The notes under the pieces were generated by a model. The model was given only the letters and a program-made list of their open reading frames with translations. It ran no database searches and was not told the origin of the DNA. DNA of 6,784 nucleotides from positions 1-6,784 of the forward strand of contig JAGDWR010000024.1 in the NCBI GenBank assembly GCA_023269865.1, in the 5' to 3' direction. Positions 1 to 5,855 of the stretch are shown here, in pieces. Position 1 is the first letter of the stretch. The number at the start of each line of letters is the position of its first letter. Position numbers and translations under genes: made by a program. The stretch comes from Candidatus Methanodesulfokora sp. (GTDB taxonomy: Archaea > Korarchaeota > Korarchaeia > Korarchaeales > Korarchaeaceae).

Positions 1-268
1 TAGAAAACTCCACACTCAGAGAAGCGAAGGAGCTTCTTGATGTTACTACAAGAGCTATTCATTGGGATAAAGAGGATAAAATTTTTCAAAACAAGGCGAT
101 AGGATACTGAGAGCGAGATTAAACACATATTGGTTGGAGGAAGAGAGTTGTAGCAGGAATTCTGAGGAAAGAGCTTATAGAGAAATCCAGCAGCTGATAT
201 TAGCTGAGTTAAACAAGAAAGAAGAATGATTTGTTTTTACTGGAAAACCTTGCTGCATTAATTAGCAT
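1..268. other. No supportable gene; decayed or intergenic DNA
   Basis: Stops are frequent in all six frames. The only open stretches are two short plus-strand frames: 3-107, reading ENSTLREAKELLDVTTRAIH and onward, and 122-229, ending REIQQLILAELNKKEE. Neither has a convincing start or a family motif I recognise. Because a frameshifted TnpB remnant follows directly, this DNA may be the more decayed upstream part of the same element or an unrelated broken gene. I could not align it to TnpB. No tRNA, repeat array or clear promoter is visible. Confidence 0.5.
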
Positions 269-547
269 AAATATGATAAAGTTGTTCAGGTATCGAGTTG
301 CTCCGGATGTGGGATGATTAATGCCCCGAAGGGAGTGAAATGTACGAGGATGTAAGGCAGCTCAATGCTGCTGTGAATCTGTGCCTTCAGATGGAGGGTC
401 TTTCTTCAAGCTTGAAGCTCTTTGAAGCTTATGAGGGCTTGGAGTGGGTTCACCCTGACAGGGGAAGAGGCTGATGAGGGTCCTGATGAACTCGAGAGCT
501 CTAGGCTGGTGAATCCCAAGGGCTATGTAGTCTTAAAGACTATGTAG
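269..547 (+). pseudogene. tnpB: TnpB (IS200/IS605 OrfB) C-terminal remnant, two frameshifts
   Basis: This is the decayed 3' end of a TnpB-type RNA-guided nuclease gene. Frame 2 (269-352) reads HKYDKVVQVSSCSGCGMINA then PKGVKCTRM and a stop. This is the KVVxVS strand plus the first CxxC of the zinc ribbon and one cysteine of the second. Frame 1 (349-436) continues DVRQLNAAVNLCLQMEG, the RuvC motif III region (Asp followed by NAAxN). Frame 2 (437-547) resumes as AWSGFTLTGEEADEGPDELE and SSRLVNPKGYVVLKTM before a stop. The three frames join into one plausible protein tail, so at least two frameshifts (near 350 and 436) have occurred. The second CxxC pair has lost a cysteine. No N-terminal or RuvC I/II part and no TnpA are visible, so this is a dead relic. 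The tail matches, from memory, TnpB proteins of thermophilic Crenarchaeota. Confidence 0.78.
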
Positions 548-548
548 C
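522..548. repeat. Imperfect inverted repeat at the end of the tnpB relic
   Basis: The outer arms GCTA/TAGC and inner arms TAGTCTT/AAGACTA pair around a central A, with one 2-nt TG/TG interruption, so 11 of 13 positions pair. It spans the ancestral tnpB stop codon. IS200/IS605 elements carry subterminal imperfect hairpins at their ends, and the tnpB-linked guide RNA also ends in this area. It could therefore be a relic right-end hairpin or part of the RNA scaffold. It could also be a chance terminator-like structure. Confidence 0.5.
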
Positions 549-609
549 TCAGAACCCGAATAAGGACAATAATCATCAAACTGCTTTTAAAAGACTTTTA
601 CTGAAGGGG

Positions 610-1872
610 TTAAATTTCCTGGAGGAAATGGCTAGAACTCTGTCTTTCCGCAATTCTCACCAAATCCTCCGGCCCAATTAATTGAAAAGCTCCCTCTATC
701 TCTGGAGGTTTTTCTTTTAGGCTTATTAGCCCAGCTCTAGGTATTCCGAGTTCATGTACTCTTTCAACTGCCTTTCTAGCTTCTCTCCTTTCGATAATAC
801 CCATCTTAACTTCATAACCAAAGATGGCTTTTCCTCCCCTGAATATGATCACATCTACATCCCCCTCGGGGGATACGTGAAAACCAGGAATTCCACCCAG
901 CTCATTAGCAAGCATTTCTGCTATACAGTACTCAACTTCCCTTCCAAAAACAGATCTCACAACAGATCCCTCTTTTACTCTATATCCATCGCTTATACCA
1001 AACTTTTGATCTAAGTAGTACGCTATTGATAGAAGAGGAGATGAATGTCTGTAATAAACCCTCGATCTTCTGGTCTTCCAGAGCTTTATCTTATCCACAA
1101 GTCCCATTTTTACCAGTTTATCGAGAACTCCAGTCACAGCAGGAGCTCCTCCCTCCAGCATTCCTCTTGATGACAGGATCCCAGCAATCTCAGAGGGATT
1201 CCAGATTCCTTCTGCTAAAAGCCTCAACACTGTCTCATAAAGCGATGTCAGGGCCCTATCCTCCTCTGTAAATACCTCTCCTACAAGTCCAGAGCACGAT
1301 ATAACAAGCTGTTCCGCGTTGTCTGCTAGGAATAGAACTGGGTCGCTCTCTACTGTAGAGAATGGAATTATCCATGGATCCCTTATCAGTACACCCCATA
1401 GAAGAGCTTTTTCAGCATTTACCCTGCTGGAAAGAGCGGATACAGCATCTGAATAGCTTATAATTCCCATTTTGATCGGATTAACCAGTCCTAGAAGGGG
1501 GCTTCTTCTATCCAGAACTTTCCTAACTATTCCATGGCTGGATCCAGCTAGAATGAGCCTACCGGATGGATGCAGGAGAGCTATCTCATCCCAAAGAAAC
1601 TCTGGAAGGCGTTGAAATTCATCTATTACGACAGTCTTGTCCTCTTTCAAGCAGTTTACTGCTCTTTTTATTCCCTCAGTTAGCTCAACCCTAAGCAAAT
1701 TTCCCTCTTCTTCTAAAATCGCATCTCTTGATCTAGTCACTGTGATGTATAAGTCCCATTTTACCGCTCTTTTTATAAGAAATGATTTTCCCACTTTCCT
1801 TCTTCCATAAACTAGGATCCATCCCTTGGAATCTCTTAGCCTTTTCTCTTCTCTCCTTTTCACCACAAGCAT
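610..1872 (-). CDS. Archaeal P-loop ATPase with winged helix and DUF234/nuclease-like C-terminus
   Basis: A 420-residue protein of the archaeal ATPase_2 type (PF01637 with a DUF234-like tail, assigned by motif). The Walker A motif is GRRKVGKS at residues 23-30 and Walker B is TVVIDE at 80-85. The sensor-like strand LILAGSS lies at 106-112, followed by the family's R-x-PLLG segment near 122-128. Residues about 208-275 look like a winged helix (LYETVLRLLAEG, then PSEIAGILSSRG). Residues about 309-370 resemble a PD-(D/E)xK nuclease core: GREVEYCIAEML, then D338/D340 in DVDVII, then E354-V-K356. All key residues are kept, so the gene looks intact. The start fits the family pattern in which the protein opens just before an R-E-E-x-x-L motif, here MLVVKRREEKRL. 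No ribosome binding site precedes it; a palindrome does. The role of the family is not settled, and a DNA-associated or mobile-element-linked role is an inference. It is cytoplasmic, with no signal peptide or membrane segment. Confidence 0.9.
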   Translation of the reverse strand: MLVVKRREEKRLRDSKGWILVYGRRKVGKSFLIKRAVKWDLYITVTRSRDAILEEEGNLLRVELTEGIKRAVNCLKEDKTVVIDEFQRLPEFLWDEIALLHPSGRLILAGSSHGIVRKVLDRRSPLLGLVNPIKMGIISYSDAVSALSSRVNAEKALLWGVLIRDPWIIPFSTVESDPVLFLADNAEQLVISCSGLVGEVFTEEDRALTSLYETVLRLLAEGIWNPSEIAGILSSRGMLEGGAPAVTGVLDKLVKMGLVDKIKLWKTRRSRVYYRHSSPLLSIAYYLDQKFGISDGYRVKEGSVVRSVFGREVEYCIAEMLANELGGIPGFHVSPEGDVDVIIFRGGKAIFGYEVKMGIIERREARKAVERVHELGIPRAGLISLKEKPPEIEGAFQLIGPEDLVRIAERQSSSHFLQEI

Positions 1873-1902
1873 ATTCTGGTGGGAATATTCCCATCAGAAT
1901 AT
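1871..1902. promoter_or_regulatory. 32-bp near-perfect palindrome at the ATPase start; probable operator
   Basis: The core GGGAATATTCCC (1881-1892) is a perfect palindrome. The arms ATATTCTGGT (1871-1880) and ATCAGAATAT (1893-1902) extend it, giving 15 of 16 paired positions with one G/T exception. The left end shares the first two bases of the ATPase start codon (1870-1872, minus strand). The element covers the predicted transcription start and most of the short leader. Such a position suits binding by a dimeric repressor, possibly autoregulation by the winged-helix ATPase itself, or an RNA hairpin hiding the start. Both roles are inferences. Confidence 0.65.
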
Positions 1903-1914
1903 AAACTTAACTTC

Positions 1915-1926
1915 ATATATTTATAA
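1915..1926 (-). promoter_or_regulatory. TATA box for the ATPase gene
   Basis: On the minus strand this reads TTATAAATATAT, centred about 50 bases upstream of the ATPase start codon. An archaeal start site some 25 bases downstream would fall near 1894-1897, inside the palindrome, leaving a leader of roughly 20-25 bases. The box begins within a few bases of the TIM stop codon, so the ATPase probably has its own promoter and does not depend only on readthrough from TIM. Confidence 0.55.
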
Positions 1927-1928
1927 TG

Positions 1929-2600
1929 TTAAAATTTAAATACTTTTGCTAGCTCCATTAGCTTTTCCCTTGGGTTCTTGCTCTTCGTCACGGCTGTTGC
2001 TAGAAGAACTCCATCAACTCCGAGCTCTATTGCTCTTTTTACATCATCAGCAGTTGTTATTCCAGCCCCACATAGCACTTTTATATCACCAATCCTCTTT
2101 ATGGGGTCAACTGCTCCTTTTATAACCTCAGGCTTTGCCTTTGAAACAGATATGCCTGTTCCTATGAGCTCAGGAGGCTCGACAGCTATGGCAGTTGGAT
2201 TAAGAATGGCCAGGGCAACTGATTCTATGTTATCTGAGCTACATACAATTGATACTAAACCAAGATCGTTCATCCTGCTCACTATATTCCTTATCTCATC
2301 TATTCTCAGCCTTTTCTCGCTGTGATTCACAAGAGAGCCCTTAAATCCGTATAGAGGAAGCGAATCAACTGGGATATGGCCTGTATAAGCCCCAAAGCTC
2401 ACTGGATCGACATGCTGAAGGAACACAGGTATATCGAAATTTTTTACTATATAATATGCATCTATATGATTAGGAGCAACTCCTATGCTAACCCCTGTCT
2501 CCCTACTTATCTCTTCAGCAGCTCTTGCTATCTCAAACGCACCTGAATGCATGGATTCCCTGAATGCTTTGAAGTTCACCAATATGTTTGGCGTTGACAT
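1929..2600 (-). CDS. tpiA: Triosephosphate isomerase, archaeal type
   Basis: Interconverts glyceraldehyde 3-phosphate and dihydroxyacetone phosphate in the cytoplasm, serving glycolysis and gluconeogenesis. At 223 residues it is the short archaeal form, compared with about 250 in bacteria and eukaryotes. That form is known to be tetrameric in hyperthermophiles. The substrate-binding N9 and K11 lie in VNFKAF. The electrophilic histidine is H93 in VNHSEKR. The catalytic base is E141 in AVEPPELIGTG, which also forms the flexible loop 6 lid. The phosphate-binding strands are CGAGI (177-181) and GVLLATAV (197-204). Nothing is missing. The ATG at 2600 is preceded by GGTG with 5-base spacing (2606-2609), supporting this start. 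The gene diverges from the pyrophosphatase gene across a 75-bp gap. Confidence 0.97.
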   Translation of the reverse strand: MSTPNILVNFKAFRESMHSGAFEIARAAEEISRETGVSIGVAPNHIDAYYIVKNFDIPVFLQHVDPVSFGAYTGHIPVDSLPLYGFKGSLVNHSEKRLRIDEIRNIVSRMNDLGLVSIVCSSDNIESVALAILNPTAIAVEPPELIGTGISVSKAKPEVIKGAVDPIKRIGDIKVLCGAGITTADDVKRAIELGVDGVLLATAVTKSKNPREKLMELAKVFKF

Positions 2601-2602
2601 GA

Positions 2603-2610
2603 TCCCACCT
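2603..2610 (-). promoter_or_regulatory. Ribosome binding site of the TIM gene
   Basis: The minus strand reads AGGTGGGA, whose GGTG core complements the CACC of the archaeal 16S rRNA 3' end and lies 5 bases before the ATG. The predicted transcription start (about 2604, if the box at 2625-2634 is used) would leave almost no leader. Either this site is not in the transcript or the real start site lies slightly upstream. Confidence 0.5.
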
Positions 2611-2623
2611 AGTGATGAGCAAG

Positions 2624-2635
2624 CTTTTTATATTA
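2624..2635. promoter_or_regulatory. AT-rich box, possible shared TATA of the divergent TIM and pyrophosphatase genes
   Basis: This reads TTTTTATATTAA on the plus strand and TTAATATAAAAA on the minus strand. It is the only strong TATA-like element in the 75-bp intergenic region. In the plus direction it predicts a start near 2655 and a leader of about 20 bases that includes the GGGGGTG site of the pyrophosphatase gene. In the minus direction it predicts a nearly leaderless TIM transcript. TATA boxes are partly symmetric, so the two promoters may overlap and compete. Confidence 0.5.
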
Positions 2636-2663
2636 ACTACTTTCCTTCACAGCCATAAAATAA

Positions 2664-2670
2664 GGGGGTG
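2664..2670 (+). promoter_or_regulatory. Ribosome binding site of the pyrophosphatase gene
   Basis: GGGGGTG sits 5 bases before the ATG at 2676, the same GGTG spacing as the TIM gene. It decides in favour of this start. Confidence 0.7.
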
Positions 2671-2675
2671 CAGGA

Positions 2676-4757
2676 ATGCTTCCTTGGGAGCCTGTAATAG
2701 CAGTCTCAGTAGTGCTTGGAATATTGATAGCCCTCCTTCTGAGGTACATGATATCCAAGATGAACCCCGGGACCGAAAGGATGGTGAAAATAAGCAATGC
2801 TATAAGGAAGGGCTCGCTTGCATACCTGAACAGGCAGTATAAGGTCATAATGCTGGTTCTTGTAGTTCTGGCAGTATTAATATATGGATTGGATGTAGTT
2901 ATGAATAAAGGAGTTCCTTTCATCTCCATGTCCTTCATGCTGGGCACGATTTCCTCGCTTCTGGCTGGATATGTATCGATGGACGCAGCCACTCTGACAA
3001 ACACAAGAGCTGCACAAGCTGCTAGAGAGAGCAAGACAAGGCCTCTAACTGTATCGTTTATGGGAGGGCTTGTCCTAGGCTTAATGGTGGTCTCGATGAG
3101 CCTTGCAGGCGTAGCTGGAATGTTCTACCTTTACTGGATGCTGAACGGATGGAGCAATGTGGAGAAAGTCCCCACATTGGTGATGGGATTTGGGTTTGGG
3201 GCAAGTCTAGCTGCTTTATTCGCACAACTTGGAGGAGGAATTTACACAAAGGCAGCTGATGTAGGAGCAGATCTTGTGGGAAAGGTTGAAGCAGGAATAC
3301 CAGAAGATGATCCGAGAAATCCGGCTGTTATAGCTGATAATGTTGGAGATAATGTCGGAGATTGTGCCGGCAGAGGAGCTGACCTTTTTGAATCAATATC
3401 AGCTGAGAACATAGGGTCAATGATAATAGGAGCATCCCTTTATATCATAACAAAAAATATATACTTCATATTCTTCCCTCTTGTCGCAAGGGCCTCAGGC
3501 TTAATAGGGACCCTGATAGGATCCGTCTTCGTGAGGCCAAGGGAGGGAGAGATGCCGGTAGCATCAATGAGAAGGGCTCTTATAGCATCTGTCCTGGCAA
3601 CAGCGATCATATTTTACTTCGTGACCTCATGGTTTGGAAAAGGACATATCTATCTTTATGTATCATCTTTGCTGGGCATGCTCGCAGCTCTGGCAATAGA
3701 AGTAGCGATAGAGTACTACACTGAGATCCACAACCCCGTGAAGGAGATAGTGAAGTCCACTGAGACAGGACCAGCAACAACCATATTATCTGGTTTAGCT
3801 GTTGGAATGGAGGCTCCAGTCATACCGACAATAGCTGTTTTAATAGCTCTGGGTGCATCATACCACCTTGGATGTCTTTTCGGAATTGAAAACGGAATAG
3901 AACCACATTACGCTGGGATATACGGAACAGTTGCTGCCACAATAGGGATGTTGTCCTTAACTGGGATAATTCTTGCAATGGATGGATATGGGCCCATAGC
4001 TGATAATGCAAGCGGGATAATAGAGATGGGAGGGATAGAAGAGGAAGTTGGAAGTGAGGTCAAGGATGTACTGGATGCAGCAGGCAACACGACAAAATCC
4101 CTTGCAAAGGGATTTGCAATGGGAAGCGCTGTTATGGCCTCTCTCCTCCTGTTCCAGGCATATGTCGATGTCGTTGGGATAAAACAATTCAACTTGATGG
4201 AGCCGAGAACTCTGATAGGCCTGATAACAGGAGCAGCTCTCCCATTCTTCTTCTCCAGCAGGGCTATAAGAGCTGTTGGAAGGACCGCATTTGAGATGAT
4301 AAAGGAAGTGAGAAGGCAGTTCAGGGAGATACCTGGAATACTAGAGGGGAAGAATGAACCTGATTACGCTAAATGCGTTGATATAAGCACAAGAGCAGCT
4401 CAGAAGGAGATGATAGTTCCAGGCCTGGCTTCATTGGCTGCTCCTATTATAGTTGGCTTTCTTCTAGGTCCTGTAGCAGCAGGTGCATTCCTTGTGGGAG
4501 TAACAGCCTCGGGTATAATGCTAGCATTCCTGATGAACACAGGAGGGGCCGCATGGGACAACGCAAAGAAGTTCATTGAGAGAAGCGGAAGGAAGGGGAC
4601 GGATGAACATAAAGCAGCAGTTATAGGGGACACTGTTGGAGATCCCCTGAAGGACACTGCAGGACCAAGCCTTCACGTCCTACTGAAGCTGGTCAACAAT
4701 GTCGCCATAGTGATGGGAGCTGCTTTTCTCATGTACTCCCTCAATCTTCTTGGCTGA
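2676..4757 (+). CDS. hppA: Membrane-bound proton-translocating pyrophosphatase, probably K+-independent
   Basis: A 693-residue integral membrane protein with about 16 hydrophobic segments, the normal size and topology for the H+/Na+-PPase family. It hydrolyses pyrophosphate and pumps cations across the cell membrane. The pyrophosphate/Mg site is intact: DVGADLVGKVE (195-205, with D195, D199, K203), DDPRNPAVIADNVGDNVGDC (211-230) and ADNASGIIEM (442-451). The C-terminal block has WDNAKK (627-632), HKAAVIGDTVGDPLKDT (645-661) and GPSL. E239 in ADLFES is the semi-conserved helix-6 glutamate tied to cation selectivity. K474 in GNTTKS occupies the position where Lys replaces the activating K+; K+-dependent enzymes have Ala there. 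The residue three on is A477, where I recall Thr being usual in K+-independent enzymes. R233 follows CAG, where Met is more common; I recall this from a K+-independent subgroup. Its 3' end is overlapped antisense by the next gene. Confidence 0.97.
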   Translation: MLPWEPVIAVSVVLGILIALLLRYMISKMNPGTERMVKISNAIRKGSLAYLNRQYKVIMLVLVVLAVLIYGLDVVMNKGVPFISMSFMLGTISSLLAGYVSMDAATLTNTRAAQAARESKTRPLTVSFMGGLVLGLMVVSMSLAGVAGMFYLYWMLNGWSNVEKVPTLVMGFGFGASLAALFAQLGGGIYTKAADVGADLVGKVEAGIPEDDPRNPAVIADNVGDNVGDCAGRGADLFESISAENIGSMIIGASLYIITKNIYFIFFPLVARASGLIGTLIGSVFVRPREGEMPVASMRRALIASVLATAIIFYFVTSWFGKGHIYLYVSSLLGMLAALAIEVAIEYYTEIHNPVKEIVKSTETGPATTILSGLAVGMEAPVIPTIAVLIALGASYHLGCLFGIENGIEPHYAGIYGTVAATIGMLSLTGIILAMDGYGPIADNASGIIEMGGIEEEVGSEVKDVLDAAGNTTKSLAKGFAMGSAVMASLLLFQAYVDVVGIKQFNLMEPRTLIGLITGAALPFFFSSRAIRAVGRTAFEMIKEVRRQFREIPGILEGKNEPDYAKCVDISTRAAQKEMIVPGLASLAAPIIVGFLLGPVAAGAFLVGVTASGIMLAFLMNTGGAAWDNAKKFIERSGRKGTDEHKAAVIGDTVGDPLKDTAGPSLHVLLKLVNNVAIVMGAAFLMYSLNLLG
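4680..4757. other. 78-bp convergent antisense overlap of two genes
   Basis: The last 78 bases of the pyrophosphatase gene (+) are also the end of the ATP-grasp gene (-). Codon boundaries coincide on the two strands (third position opposite first). The pyrophosphatase side encodes its last membrane helix, so the ATP-grasp tail, which ends SSSHHYGDIVDQLQ, is the side free to vary. Confidence 0.85.
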
Positions 4758-5855
4758 AACTTTTTCCCTCACTGCTCTTTCTATCTCATTGCTTATCAGC
4801 ATTGATGCCTCTCTGAGCAGGTTTGATGTGTGCCTATCGAGCATTATGCCCGTGCCATCCACTACTATAACTCTACTTGGAAACCTGAACTCCGTCCTCC
4901 CTATGTGAACGGGTCCTATCTCATCGCCGTCAAGTAGAAGGGGTGCAAGATGACCTCCAGCTGATATATTTGTCACTATTATGCCCTCAGAACTGCTCCT
5001 TCTGACCTGAACACCGGCCATTTTCCCATTGAGGGCATAAGCTCTGATGTCAAATGGGTATATCTTGCCATCCTCAAATCTGATGGGATACGTCCTTATC
5101 TTCTCCTGAATGATCCATGGTCTGGTGAAATTAATGCTATTTTTCAACATTTTTAAGTCAGTAGGATTTCTTATAACTGTAACTCCTCTTCCTCCAAACT
5201 CGCTGGATGGTTTTATCACGACCTCCTTCCCCTTGTTCATTATCGATAAGGAGGCCTCCTCCAACTCATCAAAGTTCTTAGCAAGATGAGTTTCCGGTTG
5301 CTTTAGCTCTGGAATAATTTTTGTCACCTCTTTTACAGCTTTATATGTCCTCCACTTGCTTCCCGTCACAATCCCAGCCTCGCTTGGATTTATCACAGGT
5401 TGCTTTATCCCAACTGGAAACTTGAAGGTTCTCCTCACAACTAGATCCGGTATAACTCCGCTTCCCTCCTCAAATGACACAAGAGTAGATCCTATTATTG
5501 CAGAACTTTTCTTCCTCACGAAAACAGCTTTGAACCCCATCTTTTCAGCAGTTCTCTTTAGCTCCACTCTTTCTATCCCAAGATAGCTCTTCCAACTGTC
5601 TGGAACTGATATTCCCAGTATTCTCATTCTTCTTCCCTTTAGCCAAGAGTAATAGTTAGAGCAAAGCCTTATGAAGTCCTCCATTATGGTCAAACCTAAT
5701 AGGTTTTCCTTTAGATTAGGTCTTCTCATCAAAACATGTCTAGCCAACATCTCCGTGTAGTAAAGCCCTGCTGAGACAGCATTTGCCTCTATGAAGTACA
5801 ATCCATCATCTCCAAGAAGGAAATCAAAGCTCGCATAAGGGTAGTAGTAGAGCAT
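4680..5855 (-). CDS. Circularly permuted ATP-grasp carboxylate-amine ligase
   Basis: A 391-residue cytoplasmic protein whose ATP-grasp motifs are in permuted order. The Mg-binding end of the fold comes first: D11 in FDFLL and E23/N25 in YFIEANAVSAG. Then follows a preATP-grasp-like domain (about 78-150), then INPSEAGIVTGSKWRTYKAV (155-174). The ATP-binding part comes last: K215 in VVIKPSS, the loop GGRGV (221-225), hinge WIIQEKI (247-253), D269 and R271 in FDIRAYALNGKMAGVQ, and N296 in TNISAGG. No E-x-N follows at the C-terminus, which supports permutation over truncation. Such enzymes join a carboxylate to an amine through an acyl phosphate; the substrate is unknown here. The start codon overlaps the stop of the upstream ligase gene as TGATG, so the two are translationally coupled. 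Residues 367-391 are antisense to conserved pyrophosphatase sequence and are probably a late extension. Confidence 0.86.
   Translation of the reverse strand: MLYYYPYASFDFLLGDDGLYFIEANAVSAGLYYTEMLARHVLMRRPNLKENLLGLTIMEDFIRLCSNYYSWLKGRRMRILGISVPDSWKSYLGIERVELKRTAEKMGFKAVFVRKKSSAIIGSTLVSFEEGSGVIPDLVVRRTFKFPVGIKQPVINPSEAGIVTGSKWRTYKAVKEVTKIIPELKQPETHLAKNFDELEEASLSIMNKGKEVVIKPSSEFGGRGVTVIRNPTDLKMLKNSINFTRPWIIQEKIRTYPIRFEDGKIYPFDIRAYALNGKMAGVQVRRSSSEGIIVTNISAGGHLAPLLLDGDEIGPVHIGRTEFRFPSRVIVVDGTGIMLDRHTSNLLREASMLISNEIERAVREKVSAKKIEGVHEKSSSHHYGDIVDQLQ
4761..4765 (+). terminator. Possible oligo-T terminator after the pyrophosphatase gene
   Basis: A run of five T lies 3 bases after the stop codon. Archaeal RNA polymerase terminates at T-rich tracts without needing a hairpin. 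It lies inside the ATP-grasp gene, antisense to it. The run is short, so this is only a candidate. Confidence 0.35.

Noticed and set aside
523..547. CTATGTAG direct repeat as a target-site duplication or CRISPR-like unit
   Set aside because: The two copies at 523-530 and 540-547 are only 9 bases apart and are better explained as arms of the imperfect inverted repeat at 522-548. IS200/IS605 elements also do not duplicate their target.
584..593. CTTTTAAAAG palindrome as a terminator of the ATPase gene
   Set aside because: It is a short AT-rich palindrome likely to occur by chance in this composition, and the T-run is only four bases.
754..1271. Two plus-strand open frames of 81-86 residues
   Set aside because: Both are antisense to the intact ATPase gene and show low-complexity Ser/Leu/Pro composition typical of shadow frames.
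1978..2325. 115-residue open frame on the plus strand
   Set aside because: It is antisense to conserved TIM sequence, including the catalytic glutamate loop, with no ribosome binding site; a shadow frame.
2633..3034. 133-residue open frame on the minus strand
   Set aside because: It lies opposite the conserved start of the pyrophosphatase gene, has no recognisable motif, and owes its openness to the codon pattern of the real gene.
3908..4657. Several minus-strand open frames within the pyrophosphatase gene
   Set aside because: All are opposite highly conserved catalytic and membrane segments; no motifs or translation signals support them.
4680..5855. Reading the ATP-grasp protein as truncated because it lacks a C-terminal Mg-binding motif
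   Set aside because: The missing D...E-x-N element is present at the N-terminus, so circular permutation explains the layout without loss.
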